Source: Verrucomicrobiota bacterium (GTDB taxonomy: Bacteria; Verrucomicrobiota; Verrucomicrobiia; CAIQCK01). Taken from it: DNA of 64,000 bases. The notes beneath the pieces were generated by a model. The model worked only from the letters and a program-made list of their open reading frames with translations. It was not told the DNA's origin and searched no databases. Each line of letters begins with the position of its first letter. The first letter of the stretch is position 1. The position numbers and the translations under genes are program-made. This document shows, piece by piece, positions 42,812-52,443 of this stretch. Where the stretch lies: contig JAPLTX010000045.1 in NCBI GenBank assembly GCA_026397915.1, positions 80,915 to 144,914 of the forward strand, in the 5' to 3' direction.

Positions 42812-43992
42812 GCGACACCCTCCTGATCGTCGCCGACAGCGAACGCGACGCGAACATGCTCTACGCCACCGGCATGTTTGTGCCCGACGCGTTCATCTAT
42901 TTCCGCCACCGCGGCAAGAGCACTGTCGTGATGAGCGACCTGGAGATTGACCGCGCCAAACACGAGGCCCGCGCGGACGAAGTGATTTCCATGACCGAAA
43001 TAGCCAAGCCGCTCGAAAAGCGGTTGGGTCGCCGCGCGAAGTTCGCCGACGTGGTCGCCACAATCTTCCGCCGACGCCATATCCGCACCGCGCGCGTGCC
43101 GGCAAACTTTTCGCTCGTCCACGCCGAGCAACTCCGCCAGCACGGCATCCGCGTCTGGACCGATGACACGCCTGTCTTTCCCCAGCGTGAACTCAAGCGT
43201 CCCAACGAGGTGAAGGCCATCGAGCGCGCCCTGCGCACGACCGAAGCCGGTCTCGCTGCTGGTATCGCCACGATTCGCGCCGCGCGCGTCGCCAAAGATG
43301 GTCGTCTCACGCTCGGCGGCTCCACGCTCACCAGTGAACGCGTTCGCGCGGAAATTGACATCGCCATGATTCGCCTTGGTGGGATCGGCGCACACACCAT
43401 AGTCGCTGGCGGCAATCAAGCGTGCGACCCGCACGATCGCGGCAGCGGCCCGCTTCGCGCCAACCAAGCCATCATCCTCGACGTCTTCCCCCGCGACGAA
43501 CGCACCGGCTACTACGGCGATATGACCCGCACGGTCGTGCGAGGCAAAGCCAGCGAGGCGTTGCGCTGCCAGTTTGAGGCAGTCCGTGAGGCGCAGCGCG
43601 CCGCCATCCGCACAATTCACGCCGGCATAGACGGCCACACTGTTCACCGCGCCGTGCAGAAAGTTTTTGCGGAGCGAGGCTACAAGACGGGGATCGTCGA
43701 GCGTGAAGCGTTGGGCGTGAAGCGTGAAGCAGCCTCAAAACAGCCACGCCCCACGTCTGCTGGCCGCCAGCAGGGTTTCTTTCACGGCACGGGCCACGGC
43801 CTTGGCCTGCAAGTCCACGAGGCACCGCGCATGGGCGTTGTCCCATGCCGCCTGCGCGCCGGCCACGTTGTCACCGTCGAGCCGGGCCTCTACTACCCAG
43901 GCGTCGGTGGCATCCGCATCGAAGATGTCGTCCTTGTTACAACGAACGGCTGCCGGTTGCTGTCTAAGTTTCCGGTTGCGCTTGAAATCTGA
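42808..43992 (+). CDS. M24-family Xaa-Pro peptidase
   Basis: The 394-residue protein has an N-terminal creatinase-like domain and a pita-bread catalytic domain. The five metal ligands are visible: Asp in AIILDVFPRDE, Asp in YGDMTRTVV, His in HGTGHGLGLQVHE, Glu in TVEPGLYYPG and Glu in IRIEDVVLV. It removes N-terminal residues next to proline from peptides. A stretch of about 25 residues before the HGTGHG block (around 43697-43775) is encoded by a gcgtgaagc repeat and is absent from typical members. Confidence 0.88.
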   Translation: MSDTLLIVADSERDANMLYATGMFVPDAFIYFRHRGKSTVVMSDLEIDRAKHEARADEVISMTEIAKPLEKRLGRRAKFADVVATIFRRRHIRTARVPANFSLVHAEQLRQHGIRVWTDDTPVFPQRELKRPNEVKAIERALRTTEAGLAAGIATIRAARVAKDGRLTLGGSTLTSERVRAEIDIAMIRLGGIGAHTIVAGGNQACDPHDRGSGPLRANQAIILDVFPRDERTGYYGDMTRTVVRGKASEALRCQFEAVREAQRAAIRTIHAGIDGHTVHRAVQKVFAERGYKTGIVEREALGVKREAASKQPRPTSAGRQQGFFHGTGHGLGLQVHEAPRMGVVPCRLRAGHVVTVEPGLYYPGVGGIRIEDVVLVTTNGCRLLSKFPVALEI

Positions 43993-44037
43993 AACTGTGC
44001 CGTTATTTTCAAACGCACCGAAAGGAACGACAAAGTT

Positions 44038-44724
44038 ATGTTTTTTGGACCGATTAGTTGGCTGTTTTTCATACCGTCCCTGATCATCACGGCTTGGAGC
44101 CAGTGGAAGCTGCGCTCGACCTACGCGAAGTATTCGCAGGTCGGCTCGACCAGCGGCTTGAGTGGCTCGGAGGTCGCGCGGCACATTCTGAACCAGGAAG
44201 GCCTCGCGCAAGTGCCAGTGCAGGAAGTCGAGGGCCAACTGAGCGACCACTACGACCCGCGCACGCGCGTCGTCAACCTGTCCTCCGACATCTACCACGG
44301 CACGTCGCTGGCTGCGCTCGGCGTCGCGGCGCACGAATGCGGTCACGCCATCCAACACAAAAAGGCGTATGCGCCGCTGCACATCCGCATGGCCATCGTG
44401 CCACTGACCAGCTTCGCATCCGGCGCCGCGCCGTTGCTGGTGCTCGCGGGCTTTTTCATCCCGACCGCGTTCAAGTTGCTGCTGGACTTGGCGATTATGC
44501 TGTTCGCCGTCTGCGTTGTGTTCCAGCTCATCACGCTGCCTGTGGAATACGACGCCAGCCGCCGCGCCAAGGAACGCCTCAACACGCTCGGCGTCCTGGT
44601 TGGCGATGAGACGGTCGGCGTCAAGCGCGTGCTGAGCGCCGCCGCGCTGACTTACGTGGCCGGCCTGCTCGTGGCCGTGCTGGAGTTGGCGCGACTGGTG
44701 ATGATCCGCGATAGCCGCGACTAA
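44038..44724 (+). CDS. YugP-like membrane zinc metallopeptidase
   Basis: The 228-residue protein starts with a membrane helix (ISWLFFIPSLIITAW), carries the zinc site VAAHECGHAIQH (HExxH, residues about 101-112), and has three more helices. EYDASRRAKERL after the second helix pair provides the likely third ligand. This is the Zn_peptidase_2/YugP family, of unknown substrate. The first helix and the downstream helices frame a cytoplasmic or membrane-facing active site. Confidence 0.88.
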   Translation: MFFGPISWLFFIPSLIITAWSQWKLRSTYAKYSQVGSTSGLSGSEVARHILNQEGLAQVPVQEVEGQLSDHYDPRTRVVNLSSDIYHGTSLAALGVAAHECGHAIQHKKAYAPLHIRMAIVPLTSFASGAAPLLVLAGFFIPTAFKLLLDLAIMLFAVCVVFQLITLPVEYDASRRAKERLNTLGVLVGDETVGVKRVLSAAALTYVAGLLVAVLELARLVMIRDSRD

Positions 44725-44758
44725 CGTATGAGCCGCCGCCGTGCCAGAATGATTAGCG

Positions 44759-44786
44759 ACAACCCCGGCCCGTCGGTCGGGGTTGT
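44759..44786 (+). terminator. Terminator-like hairpin after the YugP-like gene
   Basis: acaaccccg (44759-44767) pairs perfectly with cggggttgt (44778-44786) around a 10-base loop and is followed by a short T-rich stretch (tcgttt). It lies 35 bases past the peptidase stop and just before ATG 44794, which supports that ATG over the earlier ATG at 44728 for the next gene. Confidence 0.55.
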
Positions 44787-44793
44787 TCGTTTC

Positions 44794-46107
44794 ATGACCT
44801 GGCTAACGGCCGCCACCTTCGCCATAAGCGCAGCCCTCGCCACAGACAACACGCTCATCGTCATCACGCCGCATTGGGAAGGCATCAAGCGCGAATACGA
44901 GCGCGCGTTTAGCGACTGGCACCGGCAGCACTTCGGGACGCCAGTGAAGCTTGACTGGCGCGACGTCGGCGGCACCAGCGACCTGTTGCGCTATGTGGAC
45001 AGTCGCTTCGCAGCGAATCCCAACGGCGGCGATCTCGACGTCGCGTGGGGCGGCGGAATTGACCCTTACTTCGAGCTGCAAAAGAAACGCCACCTCATCC
45101 GCCATGACCCGCCCACGGAGACGCTCGCACGGATTCCCGCGGAGGTCGGCGGCGTGCCGATGTTTGACCCGACGCACGAATGGTTTGGCACGGCGATCTC
45201 GACCTTCGGCATTTGCGCCAACAAGCGCGTCATCGAACGAATGAAACTGCCGCCGGTGCAGCGTTGGTCCGACCTCTGTCGGCCTGAACTGCTCGGCTGG
45301 GTGGGCGGCGGCGATTTGCGTAAGACCGGCAGCATCCACATGTCGTTCGAGTTGATTCTGCAAGCCTACGGTTGGGAACGCGGCTGGCAGGTCATCACGC
45401 GGATGTGCGCCAACACGCGCAACTTTCACGGCACCGCGCCGACGACCGTGAAGGAAGCCAGCCTAGGCAATGTCGCCTACGCGATGGCGATTGATTTCTA
45501 CGCGCTGATGCAGGTCGGCCGCGAAGGTCCGGGGAACATGGCTTACATCCAGCCGCCCGAGGTCATCGCCATGAATCCCGATTGCGTTGGCGTCTTTCGT
45601 GGCGCGCGTCACCGGCAGCTTGCAGAGCGGTTTGTCAACTACCTCCTCAGCAACGAAGGCCAGTCGCTCTGGATGATTCCGCGGGGCCAGCCCGGCGGCG
45701 CGCGCAACTTCAACATCGAGCGGATGTGCATCGTGCCCGCGCTCTACCAGAAGCTGCGCGGTGTTACCGTCGTGCCGGTAAACCCGTTTGAGTTGTCCAT
45801 CGCCTTCCGCTACGATCCCAAGAAAGGCGGTGACCGCTGGCAGATCGTCAACGACCTGTTCGGCGCATGCATCATTGACGTGCATCGGGAACTGGTTGCC
45901 GCGTGGAAAGCGATGATCGCACGCGGAGAGTTGGACGAGCCAAGCGCCGTTGCGGAACTGTCGCGTCTGCCACTGACGGAAGACGAGGTCATGAAACTGT
46001 CCGCCGGTAAATGGAAGGACCCGCTAATGCGAGCGCGCAAGAGCATCGAATGGCAGGTCTGGGCGCGCGACAAGTTCCGCCGCATCGCCGCAACAACAAC
46101 GAAATGA
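44794..46107 (+). CDS. ABC transporter periplasmic solute-binding protein, iron type
   Basis: About 437 residues with a signal peptide (MTWLTAATFAISAALA). It follows the plan of Fe3+/spermidine-class binding proteins: TLIVITPHWEGIKREYERAF at the N-terminus, SDLCRPELLGWVGGGDLRKTGS, and AERFVNYLLSNEGQSLWMIP. It would catch the solute and deliver it to the permease. The next two genes overlap in ATGA and GTGA fashion, so the three form one importer operon. Ferric iron is the best guess; other small anions or organics are possible. Confidence 0.82.
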   Translation: MTWLTAATFAISAALATDNTLIVITPHWEGIKREYERAFSDWHRQHFGTPVKLDWRDVGGTSDLLRYVDSRFAANPNGGDLDVAWGGGIDPYFELQKKRHLIRHDPPTETLARIPAEVGGVPMFDPTHEWFGTAISTFGICANKRVIERMKLPPVQRWSDLCRPELLGWVGGGDLRKTGSIHMSFELILQAYGWERGWQVITRMCANTRNFHGTAPTTVKEASLGNVAYAMAIDFYALMQVGREGPGNMAYIQPPEVIAMNPDCVGVFRGARHRQLAERFVNYLLSNEGQSLWMIPRGQPGGARNFNIERMCIVPALYQKLRGVTVVPVNPFELSIAFRYDPKKGGDRWQIVNDLFGACIIDVHRELVAAWKAMIARGELDEPSAVAELSRLPLTEDEVMKLSAGKWKDPLMRARKSIEWQVWARDKFRRIAATTTK

Positions 46108-47183
46108 AGGTTTCCATCCAAGGAGTCAGCAAGAGCTTTGGCAAGACCGTTGCCGTGGACAACGTGACGTTCGACATCCGCGACGGCGAGCTGTTCTTCC
46201 TGCTGGGACCAAGCGGCTGCGGCAAAACCACTGTTCTGCGGCTCATTGCCGGCTTCTACGCGCCCAACGCTGGCGATGTCCTCTTCGACAGCAAGTCAGT
46301 CAACAACGTCCCGCCGAACAAGCGCAACACCGGCATGGTCTTCCAGAACTATGCGCTCTGGCCGCACATGACCGTCGCCGAGAACGTCGCCTACGGCCTC
46401 GACGTGCGCGGAGTCTCCTGCGACGAGAAGCAGCGGCGCGTCCGCGACGCGCTTGCCATCGTCCGCATGGCCGAACTGGCCGACCGCTCGCCCACGCAGC
46501 TCAGCGGCGGCCAGCAACAGCGCGTTGCCCTCGCCCGCGCGCTCGTCATCAACCCCGGCATCCTCCTGCTCGACGAACCGCTCTCCAACCTCGACGCCAA
46601 GCTGCGGCTGGAAACGCGCGAGGAAATCACCCGCATCCACAGCGAGACGCGCCAGACGATGCTCTACGTCACCCACGACCAGAAGGAGGCGCTCTCGATG
46701 GCCGACCGCATCGGCGTGATGAACGCCGGCCGGCTCGTCCAAGTCGGCACGCCACACGAGATCTACCGCACGCCCAACAGCCGTTTCGTCGCCGACTTCA
46801 TCGGCGAGATGAACTTCATCGAAGGCAAGGTTGAGCGCGTCACGGAAAGCGAAGTCATGGTCGCGACGGCTTACGGCCTTTTGGTGGCGCAAGCTTCCAG
46901 CTTGCGATCAACATCAGACTGCAAGCTTGAAGCTTGCGCCACTGTCACCTGCGGCATTCGCCCCGAAGCCCTCACCCCCACACGCGGCGACGGCGCAATC
47001 AATCACATTCACGCTACCGTCCAACGCGCCACCTATCTCGGCGAGATCGAACACTACACGCTCACGCTTCCCGATGGCCAACTGCTGCGCGCGCTCGAAA
47101 CCAACCCCGAAGTCGTCCGCCAACCCGGCGAGAAGCTTACGCTGACCGTTCGGACGGAGGACATCATCCTGTTGACCCGGTGA
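46104..47183 (+). CDS. ABC transporter ATP-binding protein, Fe3+/polyamine class
   Basis: The 359-residue protein has Walker A GPSGCGKTT, Q-loop in MVFQNYALWPHM, signature LSGGQQQRVALARAL, Walker B ILLLDEPLSNLD and switch His in YVTHDQKEAL, then a C-terminal TOBE domain. It drives the importer by ATP hydrolysis. Inside the TOBE region a palindromic repeat (46884-46942) adds about 20 residues (residues 261-280) in frame. The ATG shares bases with the binding protein stop. Confidence 0.93.
   Translation: MKVSIQGVSKSFGKTVAVDNVTFDIRDGELFFLLGPSGCGKTTVLRLIAGFYAPNAGDVLFDSKSVNNVPPNKRNTGMVFQNYALWPHMTVAENVAYGLDVRGVSCDEKQRRVRDALAIVRMAELADRSPTQLSGGQQQRVALARALVINPGILLLDEPLSNLDAKLRLETREEITRIHSETRQTMLYVTHDQKEALSMADRIGVMNAGRLVQVGTPHEIYRTPNSRFVADFIGEMNFIEGKVERVTESEVMVATAYGLLVAQASSLRSTSDCKLEACATVTCGIRPEALTPTRGDGAINHIHATVQRATYLGEIEHYTLTLPDGQLLRALETNPEVVRQPGEKLTLTVRTEDIILLTR
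46884..46942. repeat. Palindromic repeat inserted in an ABC ATPase gene
   Basis: Arms 46884-46905 and 46921-46942 are reverse complements with one mismatch in 22, loop 15 bases. The unit is in frame within the TOBE-coding part, and built on the words gcaagctt and gtggcgc. Confidence 0.7.
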
Positions 47184-48943
47184 ACGCTTTACGCTTCACA
47201 CCCCACGCCTCACGCGTCACGCCCGCCACCGCCGCACTGCTTGCGTTCCTCGCCGTCTTCTTCGGCCTCTTCCTATTCTATCCGCTCGGCTACATGTTCA
47301 AGGCAGCCTTCTGGCCGGCGGGCGGATTCACGTTGGAGTTCTTCCGGCTGTTCTTCAACAGCCCGTTCCAACTCGAATGCCTCCGCAACAGCTTCGCACT
47401 GGGCATCATCGTCACCGCGCTGACGACGGTCATCACGCTGCCGGTGGCGCACTGGTTCTCCCGCTACAGTTTTCCCGGCAAGACGCTGCTCAGTGGCCTG
47501 TTGCTCGTGCCGATGATCATGCCGCCGTTCGTCGGTGCCATCGGCGTCAAACAGGTCTTCGCCCGCTTCGGTTCGCTGAACCTGCTGCTCGACAAGCTCG
47601 GCCTTGTCCCCGTAGAGAACGGGATTGACTGGCTCGGCGCAGGCGGCTTCTGGGGCGTCGTCATCCTCGGCGTGCTGCACGTCTATCCGATCATGTTCCT
47701 GAACGTCACCGCTGCGATGGCCAACGTGGACCCGACGTTGCGTGAGGCGGCGGAGAACCTCGGCGCGCGCGGCTGGCGGTTGTTCCGAACCATCACGCTG
47801 CCGCTGGTAATGCCCGGCTACTTCGCTGGCGCCATCATCGTCTTCATCTTCGCGTTCACCGACCTCGGCACGCCGTTGCTCATCGGCTACAACCGCGTCG
47901 TCGCCGTGCAGATTTTCGACAAGGTCGTCGAGGTCGGCACCAACCCGTTCGCCTACACACTCGTCATCCTCGTCCTGCTGCTTACGGTCGTCCTGTTCCT
48001 CGTCTCGAAGTGGATCACCGGCGAGAAAAGCTACCAGATGATGGCGCGCGGCCACACCGCTGGCGCCGAGACGCCCGCGCCGCCCCGGCTCCGCTGGATG
48101 ATCTACTGCGGAACGATTGGGCTGATACTTGTGTCGCTGCTGCCACACGCCAGCGTTGTCGTCCAGTCGTTCGCGTCGCATTGGTTCATGAGCATCCTGC
48201 CTGACCAGATGACGACGCAGTTCTATGGCGAGGTGTTCCGCCATCCGCTGACGCTCTCCTCCATCCGCAACAGCCTTTTCTTCTCATCGCTGAGCGCGTT
48301 CCTCGACTTGGTTCTCGGCGTGATGATCGCGTGGCTGCTGACGCGTCGCCGCGTGCCGGGCGCAAACCTGCTCGATGCCATCGCGATGCTGCCGCTGGCA
48401 TTGCCAGGCATTGTGCTAGCGTTCGGTTACGTCGCCGGATTCAACATTCCCGTGAATCCAAAGAGCTTGCCGCCAGCGTGGTATCAGTGGCTGCATGACT
48501 TCATGGACCCTTCGGCGAATCCCACGTTCCTTCTCATCATCAGCTACTCGGTGCGACGACTCCCCTACATCGTCCGCGCCGCCGTCGCGGGCCTGCAACA
48601 GACCAGCGTGACGCTGGAGGAAGCCTCGTTAAACCTCGGGGCCTCGCCGTTGCGGACGATGCGGAAGATCACTCTGCCGCTAGTAATGGCCAATCTCATC
48701 GCCGGCACGATCCTGACGTTCTCCTTCGCCATGCTGGAAGTCAGCGACAGCCTCATCCTGGCAATGAAGGAGGCCTACTTCCCCATCACGAAAGGCATCT
48801 ACCAACTCATCGGCCGCGTGGACCCGAACGCACCTGCCGTCGCGTGCGCGCTTGGCGTTCTCGGCATGGTGTTGCTGGCCGCAAGCCTCCTCATCGCCAG
48901 CAAGGCCCTCGGCAAAAAAATGGGCCAGTTGTTCAGGGCGTGA
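47180..48943 (+). CDS. ABC transporter permease, fused two-domain (FbpB-like)
   Basis: About 587 residues and twelve helices, two BPD_transp_1 permease domains in one chain as in iron FbpB. EAA loops are visible in each half: TLREAAENLGARGWRLFRTI and TLEEASLNLGASPLRTMRKI. GTG 47180 overlaps the ATPase stop (GTGA); the N-terminal 15 residues come from a tacgcttcac-type repeat and may not all be part of the native protein. A longer frame to 46934 lies inside the ATPase gene and is rejected. Confidence 0.9.
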   Translation: MNALRFTPHASRVTPATAALLAFLAVFFGLFLFYPLGYMFKAAFWPAGGFTLEFFRLFFNSPFQLECLRNSFALGIIVTALTTVITLPVAHWFSRYSFPGKTLLSGLLLVPMIMPPFVGAIGVKQVFARFGSLNLLLDKLGLVPVENGIDWLGAGGFWGVVILGVLHVYPIMFLNVTAAMANVDPTLREAAENLGARGWRLFRTITLPLVMPGYFAGAIIVFIFAFTDLGTPLLIGYNRVVAVQIFDKVVEVGTNPFAYTLVILVLLLTVVLFLVSKWITGEKSYQMMARGHTAGAETPAPPRLRWMIYCGTIGLILVSLLPHASVVVQSFASHWFMSILPDQMTTQFYGEVFRHPLTLSSIRNSLFFSSLSAFLDLVLGVMIAWLLTRRRVPGANLLDAIAMLPLALPGIVLAFGYVAGFNIPVNPKSLPPAWYQWLHDFMDPSANPTFLLIISYSVRRLPYIVRAAVAGLQQTSVTLEEASLNLGASPLRTMRKITLPLVMANLIAGTILTFSFAMLEVSDSLILAMKEAYFPITKGIYQLIGRVDPNAPAVACALGVLGMVLLAASLLIASKALGKKMGQLFRA

Positions 48944-48974
48944 CGCGGCAGGCATCCTCGGCTAGCATCCGGTC

Positions 48975-49538
48975 ATGGCCAAGCATCGCCTCCATTCTGA
49001 CGTCGAGCGCGTGTTGATCACCGAGGCGCGCATTCACCGTCGCGTTCGCCAACTATCACGCGAGATCGGCAAATGCTACGGCAACGACGAGGTCACGCTC
49101 ATTACCGTGCTCAACGGCAGCATGGTGTTCCTCGGCGAGCTTCTGCAACGCCTGCCGATGCCGACGCGGCTTGATAGCATCGTCGCGCACAGCTACGGCA
49201 CCCACACCACATCCAGCGGCCGCGTTCGCATTCGCCGCGGCTGGCAACTACCACTGAAAGGCCGCCATGTGTTGCTTGTGGACGACATCCTCGACACGGG
49301 CCGAACGTTGAAGCTCATCCGCGACCGCATCCTCCGCGAACGGCCCGCCAGCCTGCGCGTCTGCGTGCTGCTCGATAAGCCCACGCGACGCGAAGTGGAT
49401 CTTCAGGCGGATTTTATTGGCTTTCAGATTCCCGACAAATTCGTCGTCGGCTACGGCCTCGACTTCGCCGAACGCTACCGCAATCTGCCTTATATCGCGG
49501 TGCTGAAGCCGCAAATTTACCGCCAAAGGAGTCCATAA
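48975..49538 (+). CDS. hpt: Hypoxanthine phosphoribosyltransferase
   Basis: The 187-residue protein has the PRPP-binding loop HVLLVDDILDTGRTLKLI (residues about 97-113), the N-terminal EARIHRRVRQLSREIG, the LITVLNGSMVFLGELLQRL block and the C-terminal DFIGFQIPDKFVVGYGLDFAE that contacts the purine. It salvages hypoxanthine or guanine to the nucleotide. It is followed 1 base later by an SGNH hydrolase gene, probably co-transcribed. Confidence 0.93.
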   Translation: MAKHRLHSDVERVLITEARIHRRVRQLSREIGKCYGNDEVTLITVLNGSMVFLGELLQRLPMPTRLDSIVAHSYGTHTTSSGRVRIRRGWQLPLKGRHVLLVDDILDTGRTLKLIRDRILRERPASLRVCVLLDKPTRREVDLQADFIGFQIPDKFVVGYGLDFAERYRNLPYIAVLKPQIYRQRSP

Positions 49539-49539
49539 A

Positions 49540-50940
49540 ATGAGATTGCCAAGGTCTGTTGCCTCTTGTTGCGTAGCCATCTGTTTGCTTGCGGCTGCGC
49601 CGCTCCTCCGCGCCGAAGTCGCCAAGGCGGCGGTGAAGTTCAAAGACGGCGACCGCGTCTGCTTTATTGGCGACAGCATTACGCACGGTGGAGGTTTCGG
49701 CTACCACAGCCAGATTGCCCTTTTCTATGCGACGCGCTTTCCGCAAATGCGCATCGGCTACTGGAACTGCGGAATATCAGGTGACAGTGCTGCGGGCGCG
49801 GTCAAACGCTATGTTTGGGACATCGCGCCGCACAAGCCGACGGTGGCGACCATCATGCTCGGCATGAACGACGTGAGCCGCAACCTCTACGCCATGGACG
49901 CGTCCGGGGCGAAGGTTGAGGCCCAGCGGCAGGCGGCCATCGAGAACCACGTCGCGAGGATGGCCGAACTCGCCGAGCTTCTCACCAAGGACGGCGCCAC
50001 GCTCATCTTCATCACGCCTTCGATCTACGACCAGACCGGAACGCAAAAGACCGAGAACCTCTTCGGCGTGAACTTCGCCCTCGGAATCTGCGGCTACGAA
50101 GCCCACAAGCTCGCCTCCAAATACAACGCGGGCGTCGCGGAGTTTCATCTGCTGCTGAGCCGACTGAACGCGCTCGGCCAGGCAAAAGACCCGAACTACA
50201 CCATCGTCGGTCCCGACAGGGTTCATCCCGGCGCGCCCGGACATCTCGTCATGGCCTACGCATTCCTCAAGGCACAGGGCATGGGCCGTTGCGTGTCACT
50301 CGTCGAGATCAACGCCGCCAAGAAGGAACTCTCCAAGCAGGAGAACTGCTCCGTTGAAATCCTCCAATTCAAGGACGGCATCATCTCCTTTAACTGCCTT
50401 GAGAAGGCCCTCCCCTTCCCCGTCGAAAGCGGAGCCAAGCCGGCCCTCGACCTCGTTCCCTTCAGCGAGGATCTCAACCAGGAGTTGCTCAAAGTCGGTG
50501 GTCTTGAAGCCGGCGACTACGAACTTCTGATAGATGGCGAGAGTGTCTTGAAGCGTCCCGCCGCCGACTTCACCAAAGGCGTCAATCTCGCGCTCGTGGC
50601 CGAGACGCCGCAATACAAACAGGCCATCCAAGTGCTCTCGGACCTGAAGACACGCGCCGACATCTACTCCTCCAAACTCAGGACGTTCGCCGCCGTCAGA
50701 CTCTTTCTCCTCTCCAAGCTCACGGACAGAAGCCCGGAGGCTGAGAAGAAGGCGCTCGAAGAAAACCTTGAGAAGAACAAGAAGACCAAGTTCACCTATG
50801 GCGTCATGCAGATCGAGAACTACATGAAGTATGCCCCAGACGAAGCGAAGTTCCAGAAAGCAGCCGACGAGCTTCTCGAAAAGGCCTATTCGGAGAACCA
50901 GCCCAAGAGCCACCGCTTCGAACTCAAGAGAGTCCAGTAG
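49540..50940 (+). CDS. Secreted SGNH/GDSL hydrolase
   Basis: The 466-residue protein has a signal peptide (residues 1-27) and the four SGNH blocks: FIGDSITHGG (Ser nucleophile), NCGISGDSA (Gly), IMLGMNDVSRN (Asn) and GPDRVHPGAPGH (Asp/His). A C-terminal domain of about 190 residues is Lys/Glu-rich and not recognised. The enzyme probably de-esterifies polysaccharides or lipids outside the cytoplasm. The start follows a good AAAGGAG site. Confidence 0.85.
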   Translation: MRLPRSVASCCVAICLLAAAPLLRAEVAKAAVKFKDGDRVCFIGDSITHGGGFGYHSQIALFYATRFPQMRIGYWNCGISGDSAAGAVKRYVWDIAPHKPTVATIMLGMNDVSRNLYAMDASGAKVEAQRQAAIENHVARMAELAELLTKDGATLIFITPSIYDQTGTQKTENLFGVNFALGICGYEAHKLASKYNAGVAEFHLLLSRLNALGQAKDPNYTIVGPDRVHPGAPGHLVMAYAFLKAQGMGRCVSLVEINAAKKELSKQENCSVEILQFKDGIISFNCLEKALPFPVESGAKPALDLVPFSEDLNQELLKVGGLEAGDYELLIDGESVLKRPAADFTKGVNLALVAETPQYKQAIQVLSDLKTRADIYSSKLRTFAAVRLFLLSKLTDRSPEAEKKALEENLEKNKKTKFTYGVMQIENYMKYAPDEAKFQKAADELLEKAYSENQPKSHRFELKRVQ

Positions 50941-52443
50941 TTACATCCGGTGAAGCAGGTCTTTCATCCGCGGATACAGCTCGCGGTAAACCTGGTATCG
51001 CTCCGTGTAACGCGCGTGCTCCTTCATGTCCGGTTCGTAGGCGCCGGTCACGCGGACGAACTTCTCCACCGCTTCCTTCAGCGTCTTGAACTTCCCGATG
51101 GCCACCGCGCCGAGCATCGCGCAGGCGAGCGCGCCGCCTTCGCTGGTGTTGAGCGTGCAAAGGCGCTTGCCCCAGAGGTTGGCCTTGAGCTGCATCCAGC
51201 CGCGTGACTTTGCCCCGCCGCCGGTGCAGCGCAGCTCATCGAGCGGCACGCCGGCTTTCGCCAAAATCTCCAGGTTCACCCGCATCTCAAACGCCACGCC
51301 TTCGAGGATGCCCCGGATCATGTCGGCGCGGGTCGTGCCGAGCGTGAGGCCGGTGATGGTTCCCTTGGAGTGAGAGTCCAGATACGGCGTGCCGGTGCCG
51401 AAGAAGTGCGGCACGATGAACGGCGGATGCTGCGAGGTCAGTGCCAGGTCGTCCATGATCGCATAGACATCGCGGCCCGTGCGCGCGGCCTCGGCTTTCT
51501 CCGCCTCGGCGAAGTTGTCGCGATACCAGCGCAGCAAGCTGCCCGCGACGAAGCTGAACGCCAGCGACGCATACATACCCTCCACTACGTGCGGCATGCA
51601 GCAGAGGTTGCCGCCGAGCATGTTCTCGTCCGTGACGGCGTGATCGTAGGCCACCGTGATGCACTCGACCGTGCCCAGACCGTCCACCGCCAGACCCGGC
51701 TTCACGACGCCCGCGCCCAAAGCGGCGCACGGTTGATCGTGGCCACCCGCGACCAGCACGCAGCCTTTCGCGAGCCCGAGCTTCTGGCAGACACTCGCAG
51801 GAATCTCGCCCACGACTGCGCCCGACGGCACGGCTTCGGGCAACTGCTTCTTCTCGACCCCGGCCAACTCCATCAACGGCTCCGACCACTGTTTCTTGCG
51901 GATGTCAAAGATGCCGAGCCGCGACGCGAGCGAGTAATCCACCTTCGCCGGCACGCCGAGCCGCATCGCAGGGATCTCCTGCCAGCCCAGAAACCGCGCA
52001 GCACGCTTGAACATGTCAGGCTTGTTCTCCCGCCACCAGATCAGCTTGCTGATCGTGTGCATGGGATGCAGCGGATGGCCGGTGGTCTCGAAGAACTTCT
52101 TCGCGCCGAACTGCTCCCGGAGCTTCGCGTTCTGCGCCGTCGCGCGTGAATCCATCGAGAGCACTGTGTTGTCGAGCGGCTTGCCAGCGGCGTCGAGCGG
52201 CGTGATAGCTTCGCCGAGTGCGGACAGCGCGATGGTCTCCACCGGCTGCGGAGATTTCTTCGCCGCCTCGCCGAGCACGGCCTCGACAGCGTCGCCGACT
52301 TCCAGCGGGTCGAGTTCCGCCCAGCCGCGTTGCGGCGTGAGCAGGCGGTATTCGCGGTAAGAAGATGAGAGGACGTTGCCGTCGTTGTCGAACACGACGG
52401 CCTTCGTTCCGGTTGTTCCAACATCGCATCCAAGGTAGGCCAT
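50941..52443 (-). CDS. FGGY-family carbohydrate kinase, xylulokinase-like
   Basis: About 500 residues from MAYLGCDVGTTGTKAVVFD (phosphate-1 loop). It has VAGGHDQPCAALGAGVVKPG and the second signature near DELRCTGGGAKSRGWMQLKA (adenosine loop), typical of FGGY kinases. It phosphorylates a ketose such as xylulose, or a polyol; substrate cannot be fixed. It is convergent with the SGNH gene (stops adjoin) and divergent from the membrane peptidase gene. Confidence 0.85.
   Translation of the reverse strand: MAYLGCDVGTTGTKAVVFDNDGNVLSSSYREYRLLTPQRGWAELDPLEVGDAVEAVLGEAAKKSPQPVETIALSALGEAITPLDAAGKPLDNTVLSMDSRATAQNAKLREQFGAKKFFETTGHPLHPMHTISKLIWWRENKPDMFKRAARFLGWQEIPAMRLGVPAKVDYSLASRLGIFDIRKKQWSEPLMELAGVEKKQLPEAVPSGAVVGEIPASVCQKLGLAKGCVLVAGGHDQPCAALGAGVVKPGLAVDGLGTVECITVAYDHAVTDENMLGGNLCCMPHVVEGMYASLAFSFVAGSLLRWYRDNFAEAEKAEAARTGRDVYAIMDDLALTSQHPPFIVPHFFGTGTPYLDSHSKGTITGLTLGTTRADMIRGILEGVAFEMRVNLEILAKAGVPLDELRCTGGGAKSRGWMQLKANLWGKRLCTLNTSEGGALACAMLGAVAIGKFKTLKEAVEKFVRVTGAYEPDMKEHARYTERYQVYRELYPRMKDLLHRM

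Noticed and set aside
44728..44793. Earlier start (ATG 44728) for the ABC solute-binding protein
   Set aside because: It would put a terminator-like hairpin inside the leader and push the signal peptide 22 residues inward.
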